Source of the DNA: Takakia lepidozioides
Taxonomy: Eukaryota > Streptophyta > Takakiopsida > Takakiales > Takakiaceae
NCBI GenBank assembly: GCA_030704615.1
Contig: CM060734.1
Coordinates: 8,370,001-8,434,000, forward strand
Reading direction: 5' to 3'
DNA length: 64,000 bases
Shown: positions 35,701-46,782 of the stretch, one piece after another
Layout of the letters: each line of letters begins with the position of its first letter
Position numbering within the stretch: the stretch's first letter is position 1
Position numbers and translations under genes: made by a program
The notes under the pieces: generated by a model
Database searches by the model: none
Told to the model about the DNA's origin: nothing
The model's input: only the letters and a program-made list of their open reading frames with translations

Positions 35701-36401
35701 TGATGTGCTTGCAATTATTTATGGTTTTGCCTTCCTGTGTTGTTGTCCAATAAATTACCTTGCATGGCTAGTGCGATAGATGTATTGAATCGTATTTGCA
35801 CTCTTTTTGTGGCAGGGCCTTGGAGCATTGGCTTCTTGGCTTGATGGCTTGGAAGGATGGAAACATACAATGGAGGCCAGCTCAATGGAGCACAAATTGG
35901 AATTGCAGGTAGTGAAATCCATGTTTGCCGCTACAGTATCTAAGACAGACAAGTTCAACATGGCATTGGCAGCGAAGCTCGGTTTGGACCTGCCGAGGGA
36001 TGAATCTCCATCAACATCAAACATTGTGTGTGAGTTGTCGCCCCCTGTTCATCATGTTGTCCCACCTGCGACTACTGTGGAAATGACAAGTACAGGTGAG
36101 CAGCCTCCTAGCAGTGGAGGCAGTGGACAAAGGAAAGGGGGCAGTATTGTGGAAGAAGATGCCACAGGTGAGGACAAAGTTCAGAACATGGCATGTGACG
36201 ATCCTTGCCTTAATTATGGTGCCAATGATGACCTATCCCCCCTTATTGAGAAGGGAGTGCCTGTACTAGAGGATCACACCGGCAGTGAACTTAGACAGAG
36301 TGCCCAAGACATAGGGGCAGGGGCTAAGGGCACAGGAGTGGTTATTGTTGGGGCAGGGAAGAACATTGATTCAACAACAAAATTGGCCGTTGTACGGAAG
36401 G
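32709..36401 (+). pseudogene. CACTA TNPA-like / Transposase_24-type accessory gene
   Basis: Divergent from TNP2. Blocks: 33202-33448 (strongly acidic DDDDDSEEEM, ends at a GTAAG donor), 34269-34961 (Pro/His-rich, with an in-frame TAG near 34578), 35025-35453 (LQPQSLIDEVGELLADDWEY, FRKVYSRGKPKPHYVADKTW, HWNTPEWQKSRDNGKHARGH - the Transposase_24-like signature), 35568-35669, and 35816-36401 (ASWLDGLEGWKHTMEASS, then a low-complexity tail ending at GTAAG). Splice sites frame most blocks. A frameshift lies near 33195. Products of this class bind subterminal repeats in En/Spm. The 3' end is lost to the LTR at 36478. Confidence 0.7.
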
Positions 36402-36477
36402 TAAGTACTTTAGTAGCCATCATTCCTTGAGTTCTCGGGAACTCAACGTACCGTTAGTCCCCAGTATGGTCGCCAAA

Positions 36478-37108
36478 TGTTAACCGCTGGTTCGTGACTT
36501 AGACAAAATGGGCTTTCACCTGTAGAGCCCATTTCCCAAAGCCCTTATCAGAGGTTGTCCGACGGTATGTCTTCAGGACGATTATAGAGTAATCGTCAAT
36601 GGTTGTGAAATACTCGGGTTCCGTGAATTAACATCCCTGTTACTGCTTAAGTCCTTGAATTGATCATAAGCGGTATCCTATAGCTAATCAGTAAGACTAT
36701 GAACTTAGGCGAAGCTATATTGCTACAGCTGTGACTAAGTTCTGTCTAAGCATACAGCAATGCAATATACTATGTGCTATTTCAGACAAGATCTATTCAG
36801 AGATGATACACATTCTCACCATCTCACGTTCGTTCATAATACACATTCTCTCCATCTCACAATCACTCTACATATAAGTACTTGGGAGAACATTGCTTTA
36901 CTTCAGAGTCATCACATCATAGCCTGATTTGCTCGAAAGAGCCGTTTATAGCCTACAGTCGTTATTGACCGTTGTCTAACTGCCTACGCAATTCTAAAAG
37001 GTTTGCCAAAAAAGTGGCCCGTGGTAGTGGCTCGTGGTCGTGTGCCTTAGTGGTACACGGCCCACGGTCCCTCACTACTTCTCATACTAGTAAAGCCTAC
37101 GCTACCGT
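36478..37108 (+). repeat. LTR family X, copy 1, left part
   Basis: Starts TGTTAACCGCTGGTT and aligns with the solo LTR at 58857-59710 (AGAGGTTGTCCGACGGTATG, CATTCTCTCCATCTCAC, GAAAGAGCCGTTTA, CACGGCCCACGG). It is interrupted at ACCGT (37104-37108) by a gypsy element and resumes at 46831. It truncates the CACTA element on its left. Confidence 0.85.
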
Positions 37109-37870
37109 TGTCGCGGCCCTTTGCCTTGAGGGCAAGGGGTCGGGACACAAGAGGGGCTGCCCCTGTGTGGGGGCAGTGGCAACAATAGGTACGGGGGCTG
37201 AAGCACCCTTGAGTGCCCAAGGCACTCAAGGGGGCGGAGGGATGCTAGAGTGTGAGCCTAGCCACGTGAGCCCAGGAGCCTGGCGTGAGCCCATGACACG
37301 TGGCATGATTTTGGGAAAGATGCGGCGTCTATTTCCGTGGAAGACAATCCATTACCGCAGAAACACGTCTTCATCCATATTAACCCTGCAACCCCAAACA
37401 GAAACCCTAACCCTTGTCAGCCTTAGGGACCCACCTCAACCCCGACAGTGAACCTCGCCATCCCCCCTGTGCATGATATTGCGCACTGACATCATCCATG
37501 GGACCATCCATGCATGCAACATTCATCCACAGTGTAGATCCAATCAGGGTTTATCCATCCAAAAACATTCATCCTCCATCCATCCAACCAAATATTGGTG
37601 TGATGGCATATGTCGAATGACTGTCTATTGGACTATGCACATATTCATCTCTATTGAAAAAATTTTATTGAATGCACACAGTTGAATTGGAGAGTAATGT
37701 TTAGAAGGAAAACACTTTCAAATTCGCAGGACGCGGGGGAGAGAATGTTTTAATTCAGGGATGTGAATTTCATTGTAGTCCGTGCTCATTACAACGGATG
37801 GTGAGAAGAGAAATGGTGGTGTAACGGAAAACGGAGAGTGTGTCCCCTCATGTTCCATAAATGAATGCCC

Positions 37871-39119
37871 TCAAGTACATCCGTAGGTAGTGTCAACACT
37901 GCTACTGCTACCACCTGAATCTGCTGAACTGCTAGAAGTACTGCTACAACCTGAAACTGCTGCACTATCATCTATGAAGACCTTTGCGCGGAGGTGCCTG
38001 AGCGTCTTCCTGGAACTCCAACGCAAGGGTAGGGGAGAAAGCATAGCTGCTTGCACACGAGCAATGCCTTCCGCGTAATTGGGAAGGACATAATTAGGAG
38101 GTGGGCTCCAACACAAGTCCCTCAAGTATATGGAAGACAGGGGCCACGGGAGTGCGTTCACATTCCTGCAATCAGAAATGCACCATTTGGGTAACAATCA
38201 GACAACAGAAGGGGACGCGACAGAGCATATCAATTTGCGCAGTGTCATCCTTGACATTGGAGGTAGACACGCCCCCTTGCAACTCGGCAAAGAGGCAAGT
38301 GAAAATATCTGCATCTCCTTCCATACCAAACAAGTGCCTGCCACCTGCCTTGCAAGCATGGTAAAAAGCGCCTGTAAGAGACAGATTGAAGGAATTAGAG
38401 TTTTAGAATATTGAGTAAAGAAGGTGCAGAAGAAAAGAAATCGATGACAAAGACAAGAAGAGAAACTTGTGCCGAGAGTGAGATCTATGATGCGGGCCCC
38501 TGGCCGAGAACAACTCTCAATGATCGTTTGGATAAAAGCCGGGCCTTTTTCACGGGCCCCTCTCTAAGGAGTTCCATTTGGCTTTCATAAACATACGTTG
38601 GAGTCGACATATTTGTAGTGCATGTCGTCGATGACAAGATCGAACCTCTCGTTTATGAAACATCCTCCCCCATGAAGCTCGAACTCCACCACTGTGGTGG
38701 GAGTCAACAGTGGATGTACCCTCACGAGACACACGGCCTCAGATAGATTGGTCTACGATGAAGAGGACAATAATTAGTGATGAATGTTTCATAGCACATC
38801 TGGGTGGGAGTGCAGACCCATTCTGGATGGAACTAGTTCAGAGTCATTGCTCATGCACCACCATAACTGAGTGCGTTGAAGCACTCAATTCAGGCAGTGC
38901 GAACAGCATGACTTCATAACAGTCAGTACAGTGGAACTTCAACAGAGAAGGCATAGAAACAAAGTATTTGAAACCCACCTTCTGCCTTGGGCAATCCCCC
39001 TTTGTCAGATATAGGCTGTTGACACAGTTCCAGGTCTTGATAATCCGCATCCCCGAGGCTTTCAAGTAGCTTGCCAGCTCCCGGCGACATCTCATCGTGA
39101 CAGATTGTATGATACCCAA
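37871..39119 (-). pseudogene. Decayed gene in element A-TIR, relative of the 1.35-6.9 kb gene
   Basis: Minus strand, 5' to 3': RRELASYLKASGMRIIKTWN and CVNSLYLTKGDCPRQ (39085-38980), matching 5700-5819; then FELHGGGCFINERFDLVIDD, a TGA, a TAG, RGAREKGPAF, IQTIIESCS (about 38690-38500), matching 6105-6260; and a Ser-rich last exon (38164-37871, ending SSSSVDTTYGCT). The N-terminal ParB-like region is not present. The NPPY of the 6-kb copy is NERF here, so that motif is not a conserved catalytic site. Stops make it non-functional. Confidence 0.7.
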
Positions 39120-39168
39120 TTTTATTTTATTTTATTTATTTATTTTGTTACCTTCCCCCCCCGGGAGA

Positions 39169-39192
39169 ATTGAGTGCGTCAACGCACTCAAT
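39169..39192. repeat. Palindrome with CGTCAACG centre
   Basis: A perfect 24-bp inverted repeat: arms ATTGAGTGCGT and ACGCACTCAAT around CA. Weaker copies lie near 38868, 39307 and 39955. 39169-39235 and 39305-39365 also form a direct duplication (TTCATGATCATGATTT, GGATGATCAT). The centre is the complement of the CGTTGACG centre in the 3.8-4.6 kb array. Confidence 0.85.
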
Positions 39193-40013
39193 TTCTTCAT
39201 GATCATGATTTTAGGATGATCATCGACGAGAGGTGCGGGTCCGGATTTTCACCCCGGGTACCCGACGGGTTTTGGGAGAAACCCCCCCTCCCCCCCCCCC
39301 CGAGAACTGAGTGCGTCAACACACTCAATTTTTTCATGATCATGATTTCAGGATGATCATTGACGAACTGGAGATTGGCAAGTTGGAGGACGTCGGCTTT
39401 CGTCTGCACCGATCTATGGCGTCGACTCTTGGTGGCCTTGCTGCTATGGTGCCTCCTCCAGACGATACTTCGCATCCCACTAGAAGGAATGACAAAACAA
39501 TGCATCGGGTGGCTTCGGGGCCTGATCACGATGCGAAGGTGGAATCGGCCAAACCACTTCAGGCTCGGGTAATAGGAACTATGGAAGTACCTTCACCTGG
39601 GTATGGACGGGTTTATACTTTGGTCACATCTGGGTCTGTTTTGCACGACAGGGCCTATCAGTCCCTGCAAGCATCTTTACTACATCTTTTTGTGCATGAT
39701 GTATTGTGATCCCAAAAGAGACCAAATCATTCACCAGGCGACACTAGGTCCTGGTGAGGTACAGACACTTTTGCAGCGAGACATTGGCAATATCGAGTAG
39801 TGTTGCATATGTTGCGATTTTTCGCAATGTCGGAAAGGGCTGCCTTGTTTGTAGAACATGTATACACAGTTCTTAAATCTAGACAAGCAGACGATGTCTC
39901 GTCATGAAAGGTAGTTTATTTTTTCATCGGGTTTGGTTAACGAGCCTCTAAAATTGAGTGCGTCAACGCACACCACTTCTGCCCTCACCCCCAATATTGC
40001 CCAGGGCCAAGGG

Positions 40014-40045
<32 letters not shown>

Positions 40046-40079
40046 ATTTTTTGTTCGAGGGCCTATGGACAAGTGTCAG

Positions 40080-41300
40080 TATGAAAGCTCATTTTATTTT
40101 TTCACGGCCTCTACATAAGCATTGCGTAAATGAGCTTCACGATGACCATCTATTTTTTTTTCCACTTCTTCTTGAATAACAAGCACCTGAACAAGTTTCA
40201 CAATGACAGCTCATTTGTTTTCCACGTCCTCTATACAAACAAACCCTAAATAAGCATTCATGATGACCATATTTTTTTTTTTCACCTCTTCTTCAATAAC
40301 AAAAACCTGAAGAAGTTTGACAATGATAGAGCTCAAGTTTTTTTTTCACCTCTTCTTCGCAAACAAACCCTAATTTATTCATGATGACATCTGATTTTTA
40401 TTCACCTCTTTTTCATTAACAGAAACCTGAACAAGATTGACAATGATAGAGCTCAATTTTTTCACCTCTTCTTCACAAACAAACCCTAAATAAGCATTCA
40501 TGATGACCATCTGGTTTTTTTTCACCTCTTTTTCAATAACAGAAACCTGAAGAAGTTTGACAATGGTAGAGCTCAAGTTTTTTTTTCACTTCTTCTTCAC
40601 AAACAATCCCTAATTTATTCCCTAAATAATGACCATTTGGTTTTTTTTTCACCTCTTCTTCAATAACAGAAACCTAAAGAAGTTTGGCAATGATAGAGCT
40701 CAACTTTTTTTTTCACCTCTTCTTCACAAACAAGCATTCATGATGACCATCGAATATTTTTTTCACCTCTTCTTCAATAACAGAAACCTTAACAAGTTTG
40801 AGAATGAGAGCTCAATTTTTTCACCTCTTCTTCACAAACAAACCCTAAATAAACATTCATAATGACCATCTGATTTCTTTTTTCACCTCTTCTTCAATAA
40901 CAGAAACCTGAACAAGTTTGACAATGATAGAGCTTAACTTTTTTTTTCACCTCTTCTTCACAAACAAACCCTATATAGCATTCATGATGACCATCTGATT
41001 TTTTTTTCACCTCTTCTTCAATAACAGAATCCTAAACAAGTTTCACAAGGATAACTCAATGTTTTTTTTTTACCTCTTCTTCACAAAGACACCCTAAATA
41101 AGCAATCACAATGACCATGTGTTTTTTTTTTCACCTCATCTTCAATAACACAAACCTGAACAAGTTCCACAATAAACCGCTCATTTTGTTACACATCTTC
41201 ACAAACAAAGCCTAAATAAGCTTGAAGATGACCATCTGCTTAATTTTCACCTCATCTATATTAACAAAAACCATTGTCTGTTTCACAATGAGGGGTCATA
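40080..41300. repeat. Tandem array of about ten 120-bp units
   Basis: The phrases TCATGATGACCATCTG, TTTTTTTTCACCTCTTCTTC, AATAACAGAAACCTGAACAAG, TTTGACAATGATAGAGCTCA and CACAAACAAACCCTAAATAAG recur in order with a period near 120 bp, at about 40138, 40258, 40377, 40498, 40622, 40738, 40857, 40981, 41108 and 41223. There is no coding potential. The array lies in the right arm of element A-TIR. Confidence 0.9.
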
Positions 41301-41729
41301 TTTTGGGGCCTGTTCTTGCCCATCCTCATTATTTTTAACCTCTCCTTCAATATTTCATCCATTCATCATCCATCCACCATGGATGAAATATTGGAAACGA
41401 CAGATAGCTTGACAATGAGCATCCAAACTTTTCTTGCCTCTTGTTCATGCAAGAATCCCTAAGTAAGATTCATGATGACTCACCCAGCCTTTTTTTTTCA
41501 CCTCTTCTTCAATAAGAAAACCTCAGTAAGTTTCACAATGACCATTCCATTCTTTCTATACCTCTTTTTTTAAGCGCTATAACTGCTTCCACGACAATAG
41601 GACCCTCTCTAAATAGACGACTCGGGTATGGGGCCTGCTTCTTCCTCCACTAAACCCCTGGGCTCACGCTTAGAGGGCAAAGCGTGAGCCGAGCTCCTGG
41701 GCTCACGCGGCTAGGCTTACGCCGTAGCT

Positions 41730-42339
41730 GCACTCAAGGAGGCGGAGGCGCTCACTGGTGGAGCCCCGCACACCGGGTTGCGATGAGGGTGGTTCCACGA
41801 AAGGTGGTGGTAGCTTAGTGAGTCTTAGTGAGGGTGGCATAGGACTCACCATGGGGCGGACACCTTGTGGTGGGAGTCGTGGGGAGTCTTGGGACTCATC
41901 ACGGTCCATTGGGGCCGTGGTGGGTGGGCCAAGACTCACCGCGACTCATCACCGGGAGTCAAGGGTCTTCGTGGTAGTTCGCCATAAAATGACGGTGTTG
42001 TTTGTGAGACCCCCGCGGACATTCACAGAAGTATATATAGGGAGTAGTAACCCCGAGAACGGTGCAAGCCCGTTGGTGACCAAAAACTAGTGAGTAAGCG
42101 TGCGAGCCGGAAAGCGACCAAGGTGTGGGGAGCTGTTCCGGACTGCCAACAACCAAAGGGAATTTCCACTAGGCCCAAAGTGAGCGAGGGTCTTGTGGAG
42201 GAGCAAAGGGGGACCGTTATGTCCCGGTGAGCAGCCGAAGCTCCGAGTTGGTCCGGTGGCCAGTTTGGGAGTTAGGCGCGCGCATCAAAGCGAGTAACTA
42301 TGACGTGATGGAGAGCTTACCGAAGTGAGATGCGCGATA
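41730..42339 (+). repeat. Remainder of the gypsy element A 5' LTR
   Basis: Continues the LTR broken at 37240, starting in the duplicated 19 bp and ending CGCGATA (one change from CGCGACA). It has a TATA-like GTATATATAG (42031-42040). The primer site TGGTATCAGAGC follows at 42342-42353, then a short leader to 42372. Confidence 0.9.
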
Positions 42340-42372
42340 CTTGGTATCAGAGCTTAGAGTTCAGTACGCGAT

Positions 42373-43094
42373 TGTCGCGGCCCTTTGCCTTGAGGGCAGG
42401 GGGTCGGGATACAAGAGGGGCTGCCCCTCTGGTGGGGGCAGTGGAAACAATAGGTATGGGGGCTGAAGCACCCTTGAGTGCCCAAGGCACTCAAGGAGGC
42501 AAAGGCACTCACTAGGTGGAGCCCCGCACATCGGGTTGCGGTGAGGGTGGTTCCACGAAAGGTGGTGGTAGCTTAGTGAGTCTTAGTGGGGTGGCATAGG
42601 ACTCACCATGGGGTGGACACCTTGTGGTGGGAGTCGTGGGGAGTCTTGGGACTCATCACGGTCCATTGGGGCCGTGGTGGGTGGGCCAAGACTCACCGCG
42701 ACTCATCACCGGGAGTCAAGGGTCTTCGTGGTGGTTCGCCATAAAAGGACGGTGTTGTTTGTGAAACCCCCGCGGATAGTCGCAGAAGTATATTAGGGAG
42801 TAGTAACCCCGAGAACGATGCAAGCCCGTTGGTGACCAAAAACTAGTGAGTAAGCGTGCGAGCCGGAAAGCGACCGAGGTGTGGGGAGCTGTTCCGGACT
42901 GCCAACAACCAAAGGGAATTTCCACTAGGCCCAAAGTGAGCGAGGGTCTTGTGGAGAGCAAAGGGGACCGTTATGTCCCGGTGAGCAGCCGAAGCTCCGA
43001 GTTGGTCCGGCGGCCAGTTTGGGAGTTAGGCGCGCACATCAAAGCGAGTAACTATGACTTGAAGGGGGGGCTTACCGAAGTGAGGTGCGCGACA
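42373..43094 (+). repeat. Second Ty3/gypsy LTR (element B copy)
   Basis: A complete 722-bp LTR from TGTCGCG to CGCGACA, inserted 20 bp downstream of the first primer site. Its own primer site TGGTATCAGAGC is at 43097-43108. LTR-leader-LTR order suggests self-insertion into the leader or recombination between copies. Its sequence differs from the outer 3' LTR remnant, which matches element A instead. Confidence 0.92.
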
Positions 43095-43149
43095 CTTGGT
43101 ATCAGAGCTTAGAGTTCAGTACGTGATCGTCCTTGAGATCGGCCTCACC

Positions 43150-45098
43150 ATGGGGTCGGACAAGACCAAGCGAAAGCGGAACGGCCCAAAAGACAATGAT
43201 CCTGGTGAGCCCGGTGAGGGCGACGTGTCACCGAAGCGGCAGGCGATTTATGCTTCTGAAAGCGAGGCCGCTTAAGAATGGGAGGAATTTGGGGAGTCGG
43301 AGCCCAAAGACTTTCCAAAGGCTCGGCCAGACCAACAGATGCCTCCCATGCCAGCAACCTTTTGGGAAGGGTTGTTGGCGCAGTTTGGCGGGACATTGAA
43401 AGTCGTGGTGAGGGCGGCTAATGCCACTTCCACTAAGGCAAAGTTTAAGGTAAAGCCTAAGGAACCCGACACCTTCGAGGGCGTCCAAAATCGGAAGGCA
43501 CTCAACACCTGGCTCTTGGAGCTGGAGCAATACTTACGAGCGGCCATGTTGAGTGACGAGGATCAGGTGGAAGTGGCTCCCACCTATTTGAGGGGCTATG
43601 CTCAACAATGGTGGTAGAAGCACCTTCATGACCAAGGTCCAAACCCCAGAACCTTGAGCTGGAGTGGTTTCAAGGAACTTATGAAAAGACAATTTGTGCC
43701 CTTCAACGCGTCCTGGCTCGCCCGAGACAAGATGAGGAATTTGAAGCAAACAGATGACATTCGAGGATATGTTCAGGCTTTCAATGTGCTGTTGCTCGAA
43801 GTCGCGGATATGGTGGAACCAGAAATGGTCTTCAACTTTGTGGCGAGACTGGCCCGATGGGCTTAGTCGGAAGTTGGAGGAGAAGCCACCTACGACTTTG
43901 AACGAGGCAATTGAAAGGGCTGAATGTTTCTCGGATGTCCCTAGGGGCGAAAGACAAGGCCGTATGGAGCTGAACCACAAGAAGGCCCGACGGGAGGGTG
44001 ACTCCTTCCGACCGGAAAAAAAGTGGGATAGGCCACGCGACGACAATAACACATGGAAATCAAAGGGAGGACCTTCACACGTCAAAGCGACACTCGGTGC
44101 TCCGATAGAAAAATCAGGTGCGGCGGCTTATGGCGGACAAAAGACGACCTTCGATGGAGTGTGCTTTAATTGCAGGGAGCCCGGGCACATGGCCAAGAAG
44201 TGCGCGAAACCCTGACAATTGAACATGACTCGGGCGACCACGGAGCTGTCCAAAGATTCCTTCAACCGCTTGGTGGAGGCGGTAGTCGCCAAGACTTGCA
44301 AGGTAGGCAACTACTCTTGTGAGTTGTATCATGACCCCTTGCGTAAAGGGAGTCAGTTAATGTTCGTGAGTGGGATAATTTTTGGAACTAACGTGTCGTT
44401 GTTGGTGGACACAGGAGCGTCGCACTTCTTCATGACACCTGCAACGGCACGGAAGCTGGGGCTCCCGACAAGTGATGTGGGGGTTTCTTGAAGTGCGTTC
44501 TGCCAAAGGAGACCACAATTGGCGACGAGGTTGGCGTTCGATGTCCCTCTTCAGCTCGGGAGTTGGGAGGGACGTGAGAACTTTACCATTTGCGAGATCG
44601 ATGGAGTGGATCTCATTTTGGGAATGACCTTTTTGAGCAAATCCGGAGCGGTCATAGATGGCCGCAAGAGAATAGTCACGCTATCGTGTGGGAATGGTGG
44701 TGAAGTTTTACGGGTGTCGGAAATGCCCAACTGAGTGGGAGGACGAATAAACCTGCTGACAGCAAATGAGTGGGCAGTGGAGGAGCCACACAAGCCCCAG
44801 TTTTTACCTTACGTAAGACAAGTGGAAGGAGAAGTCGATAGGGAGCCTAGCCAATTGGATCAAGGGGATCCTGGAGAAATACCAGGATGTGATGCCGAAG
44901 GATTTACCAAGCGGCTTGCCACCGCGAAGAGGAGTTGACCACAAGATAGAGGTGATACCGGGATCGGAACCGCCTGCCAAGGCGCCCTACCGGTTGAGCC
45001 ACAGAGAGTTGGTCGAGCTGAAGGCCCAACTCAAAGATCTAATGTCAAAGGGGTACATCCGGCCGAGTAAGTCACCTTACGGAGCCCCAGTGCTATTC
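43150..45098 (+). pseudogene. Ty3/gypsy gag, protease and RT N-terminus
   Basis: Gag starts at 43150 (MGSDKTKRKRNGPKDNDPGE) and runs with stops (43274, 43616) and a frameshift near 43865 to the nucleocapsid knuckle CFNCREPGHMAKKC (44162-44203). Protease has VDTGASHFF with the catalytic D-T-G at 44408-44416. The linker (44519-44938) is frameshifted. The RT N-terminus reads APYRLSHRELVELKAQLKDL and [17 protein letters not shown], then breaks at about 45098 where the sequence switches strand. Polyprotein of the copying machinery; inactive. Confidence 0.9.
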
Positions 45099-46782
45099 CT
45101 CATCTTGAGCCTCGTCCCCATTTTCTTCCAAAGTGCTCTCCAAAATTTACTTGTAAACTTTGGATCGCGGTCCGAGACAATATTCTTCGGGAATCCATGA
45201 TGCTTGAAGACGTGGGCGAAGTAAAGTCGTCCCATCTCCTACACCGTTGTCGTCTTCTTGGTGGGAATGAAATGGCCCATTTTACTGAACCTATCCACCA
45301 CCACCATGATTGCATCGAATCTTCTTGACAGCAGCACAGAAGTCATGAAATCCATCAAGACACTTTCCCCACCCCCTCTGAGATCGGCAAGGGTTGTAAC
45401 AGCCCCACTTACTTTTTGTATTCGCTCCGATTTTGTTGGCATGTGGTGCATGTCTTGACATACTCCTCGGCCTCCTCCCTCAGTTTGGGCCAGAAATACT
45501 CTTTCTTCAAAAGTGCCGCGGTGCGCTTGGCTCCGCCATGGCCCGCAAGCGGGCCATCATGACATTCTCTCAAGAGACTATCTCTGATCCCTTCCTTCGG
45601 CACGTAAAGACGTTTTTGCTTGTACCGGAGCAGTCCAAGTGGAACTACGATTTAACCCCCAACCTCAAGTCCCGCATCGCGGACTTCGCCATCTCATCCT
45701 TCTGGTAAGCCTTCCGGATCTTCCTTTGGAGCACCGTCTCGCCCCTATACACCAACATGAGCTGCTACTTTCTACTTAAAGCATCGGCCACCACATTGTC
45801 CCGTCCCGGTTTGTACTGGATATCCACATTGAACATTGTCAAAGTGTCTTGCCACCTAAGTTGTTTTGGGGACAACTTAGGCTGTGTGGCAAAATACTTC
45901 ACTGTGACATTGTCCGTGAACACCTTCACCGGGTTGGAACCAACATAGTGGCGCCAAAGCTCAAGGCAATGCACCACCGCCTTCATTTTTTTCTCGTGCG
46001 TAGGCCACCGTCGCTCTTCTTCATTCAATTTCTTACTTTCGTAAGTCACTGGACGTCCATCTTGCATGAGCACACCCCCAATTGCGAAGTCCGACGCATC
46101 TGTATGAATCTCAAATGGACAATCGAACTCCGGGATTTTCAGGACTGGAGCTTCCGCCATCCCCTACTTCAACTCGGCAAAAGCTTGGCCACAAAAGGTA
46201 TTCCATACCCATACCTTGGACTTACACATAAGGTTTGACAGCGGCCCCGCGATCTTGGCGAAACTTCTCACATACTTTCGGTAATAGGAGGCAAGTCCTA
46301 GGAGGGATCGCACTCCTAGGACCGAAGTCGGAGGCTCCCAGTCCAAGATCGCCCTCACCTTTCTGTCATCCATTTTGATCCCATCCTGTGTAATCACATG
46401 CCCTATGAACTCCACTTTTGTGACCCCGAATTCACACTTGGAAGCTTTGGCATACAGCTTCCTTTCCCGCAATTTCTGGAACACCCTTTTGAGGTGTTCC
46501 AAGTGCTCTTCCTTTGTTTTCGAGTACACCAAGATGTCGTTGATGTACACGATCACAAAGTCATCCAACCACTCCTGGAAAAGGCTGTTCATTAGCATGC
46601 TAAAGGTCGCGGGTGCGTTGGTGAGCCCAAAAGGCATCACCAAGAACTCATATGAACCATATCTTGTCTTGCATGCGATCTTCTCCTCATCTCCTTCCGC
46701 CACTCGGATTTGATGGTAACCAGGAGCGCAAATCGATCCGGCTGAAATACTTTGCTCCTGTCAACCGATCGAAGAGGTCGTC
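45099..46782 (-). pseudogene. Inverted pol segment: RT, RNase H, integrase
   Basis: Minus strand from right: RT palm from about 46775 ([38 protein letters not shown]; 46703-46164), with YIDD changed to YIND (46536-46547); RNase H (46160-45765; FEIHTDASDFAIGGVL, ALSRK); integrase zinc domain (45603-45409; ECHDGPLAGHGG, CTTCQQ); and integrase core start (45451-45100; FDAIMVVVDRFSKMGHFIP, SDRDPKF-like). It starts almost where the plus-strand RT stops, so one element's pol appears inverted internally. The integrase glutamate and C-terminus are missing. Confidence 0.88.

Larger units (their letters stand above)
26320..36477. mobile_element. CACTA (En/Spm-type) transposon, right end lost
   Basis: The left terminus CACTAGAAGAAAAAACGGC (26320-26338) sits directly after the gypsy GGGA, as expected for a CACTA insertion with a 3-bp target duplication (GGA). 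CCACGGC and GTGTG repeats follow, typical of subterminal regions. Inside are a minus-strand TNP2 gene and a divergent plus-strand TNPA-like gene sharing an interval at about 32.2-32.7 kb. I find no matching ...TCTAGTG terminus; the plus-strand gene is cut just after a splice donor at 36402 by the LTR starting 36478. The gypsy remainder is also absent beyond it, implying deletion. Confidence 0.85.
37241..41729. mobile_element. 4.5-kb inverted-repeat transposon (element A-TIR)
   Basis: Inserted in the gypsy LTR and flanked by 19-bp direct copies GCACTCAAGGRGGCGGAGG (37222-37240 and 41730-41748). Ends are imperfect inverted repeats of about 45 bp: left GCTAGAGTGTGAGCCTAGCC then ACGTGAGCCCAGGAGC, matched by the reverse complement of the right end GCTACGGCGTAAGCCTAGCC then GCGTGAGCCCAGGAGC. 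It carries a minus-strand decayed gene related to the 5.7-6.3 kb exons, copies of an ATTGAGTGCGT / ACGCACTCAAT palindrome, homopolymer tracts and a 120-bp tandem array. I cannot match it to a named superfamily; the 19-bp duplication is unusual for a DNA transposon. Confidence 0.75.

Noticed and set aside
39311-39709. 132-codon plus-strand frame inside element A-TIR
   Set aside because: It begins in a duplicated palindromic segment and has no relative in the window; too weak to call a gene.
3836-41300. Palindrome and tandem arrays as CRISPR
   Set aside because: Repeat spacing and unit sizes (120-300 bp) are wrong, spacers are themselves repeats, there are no cas genes, and the DNA is eukaryotic.
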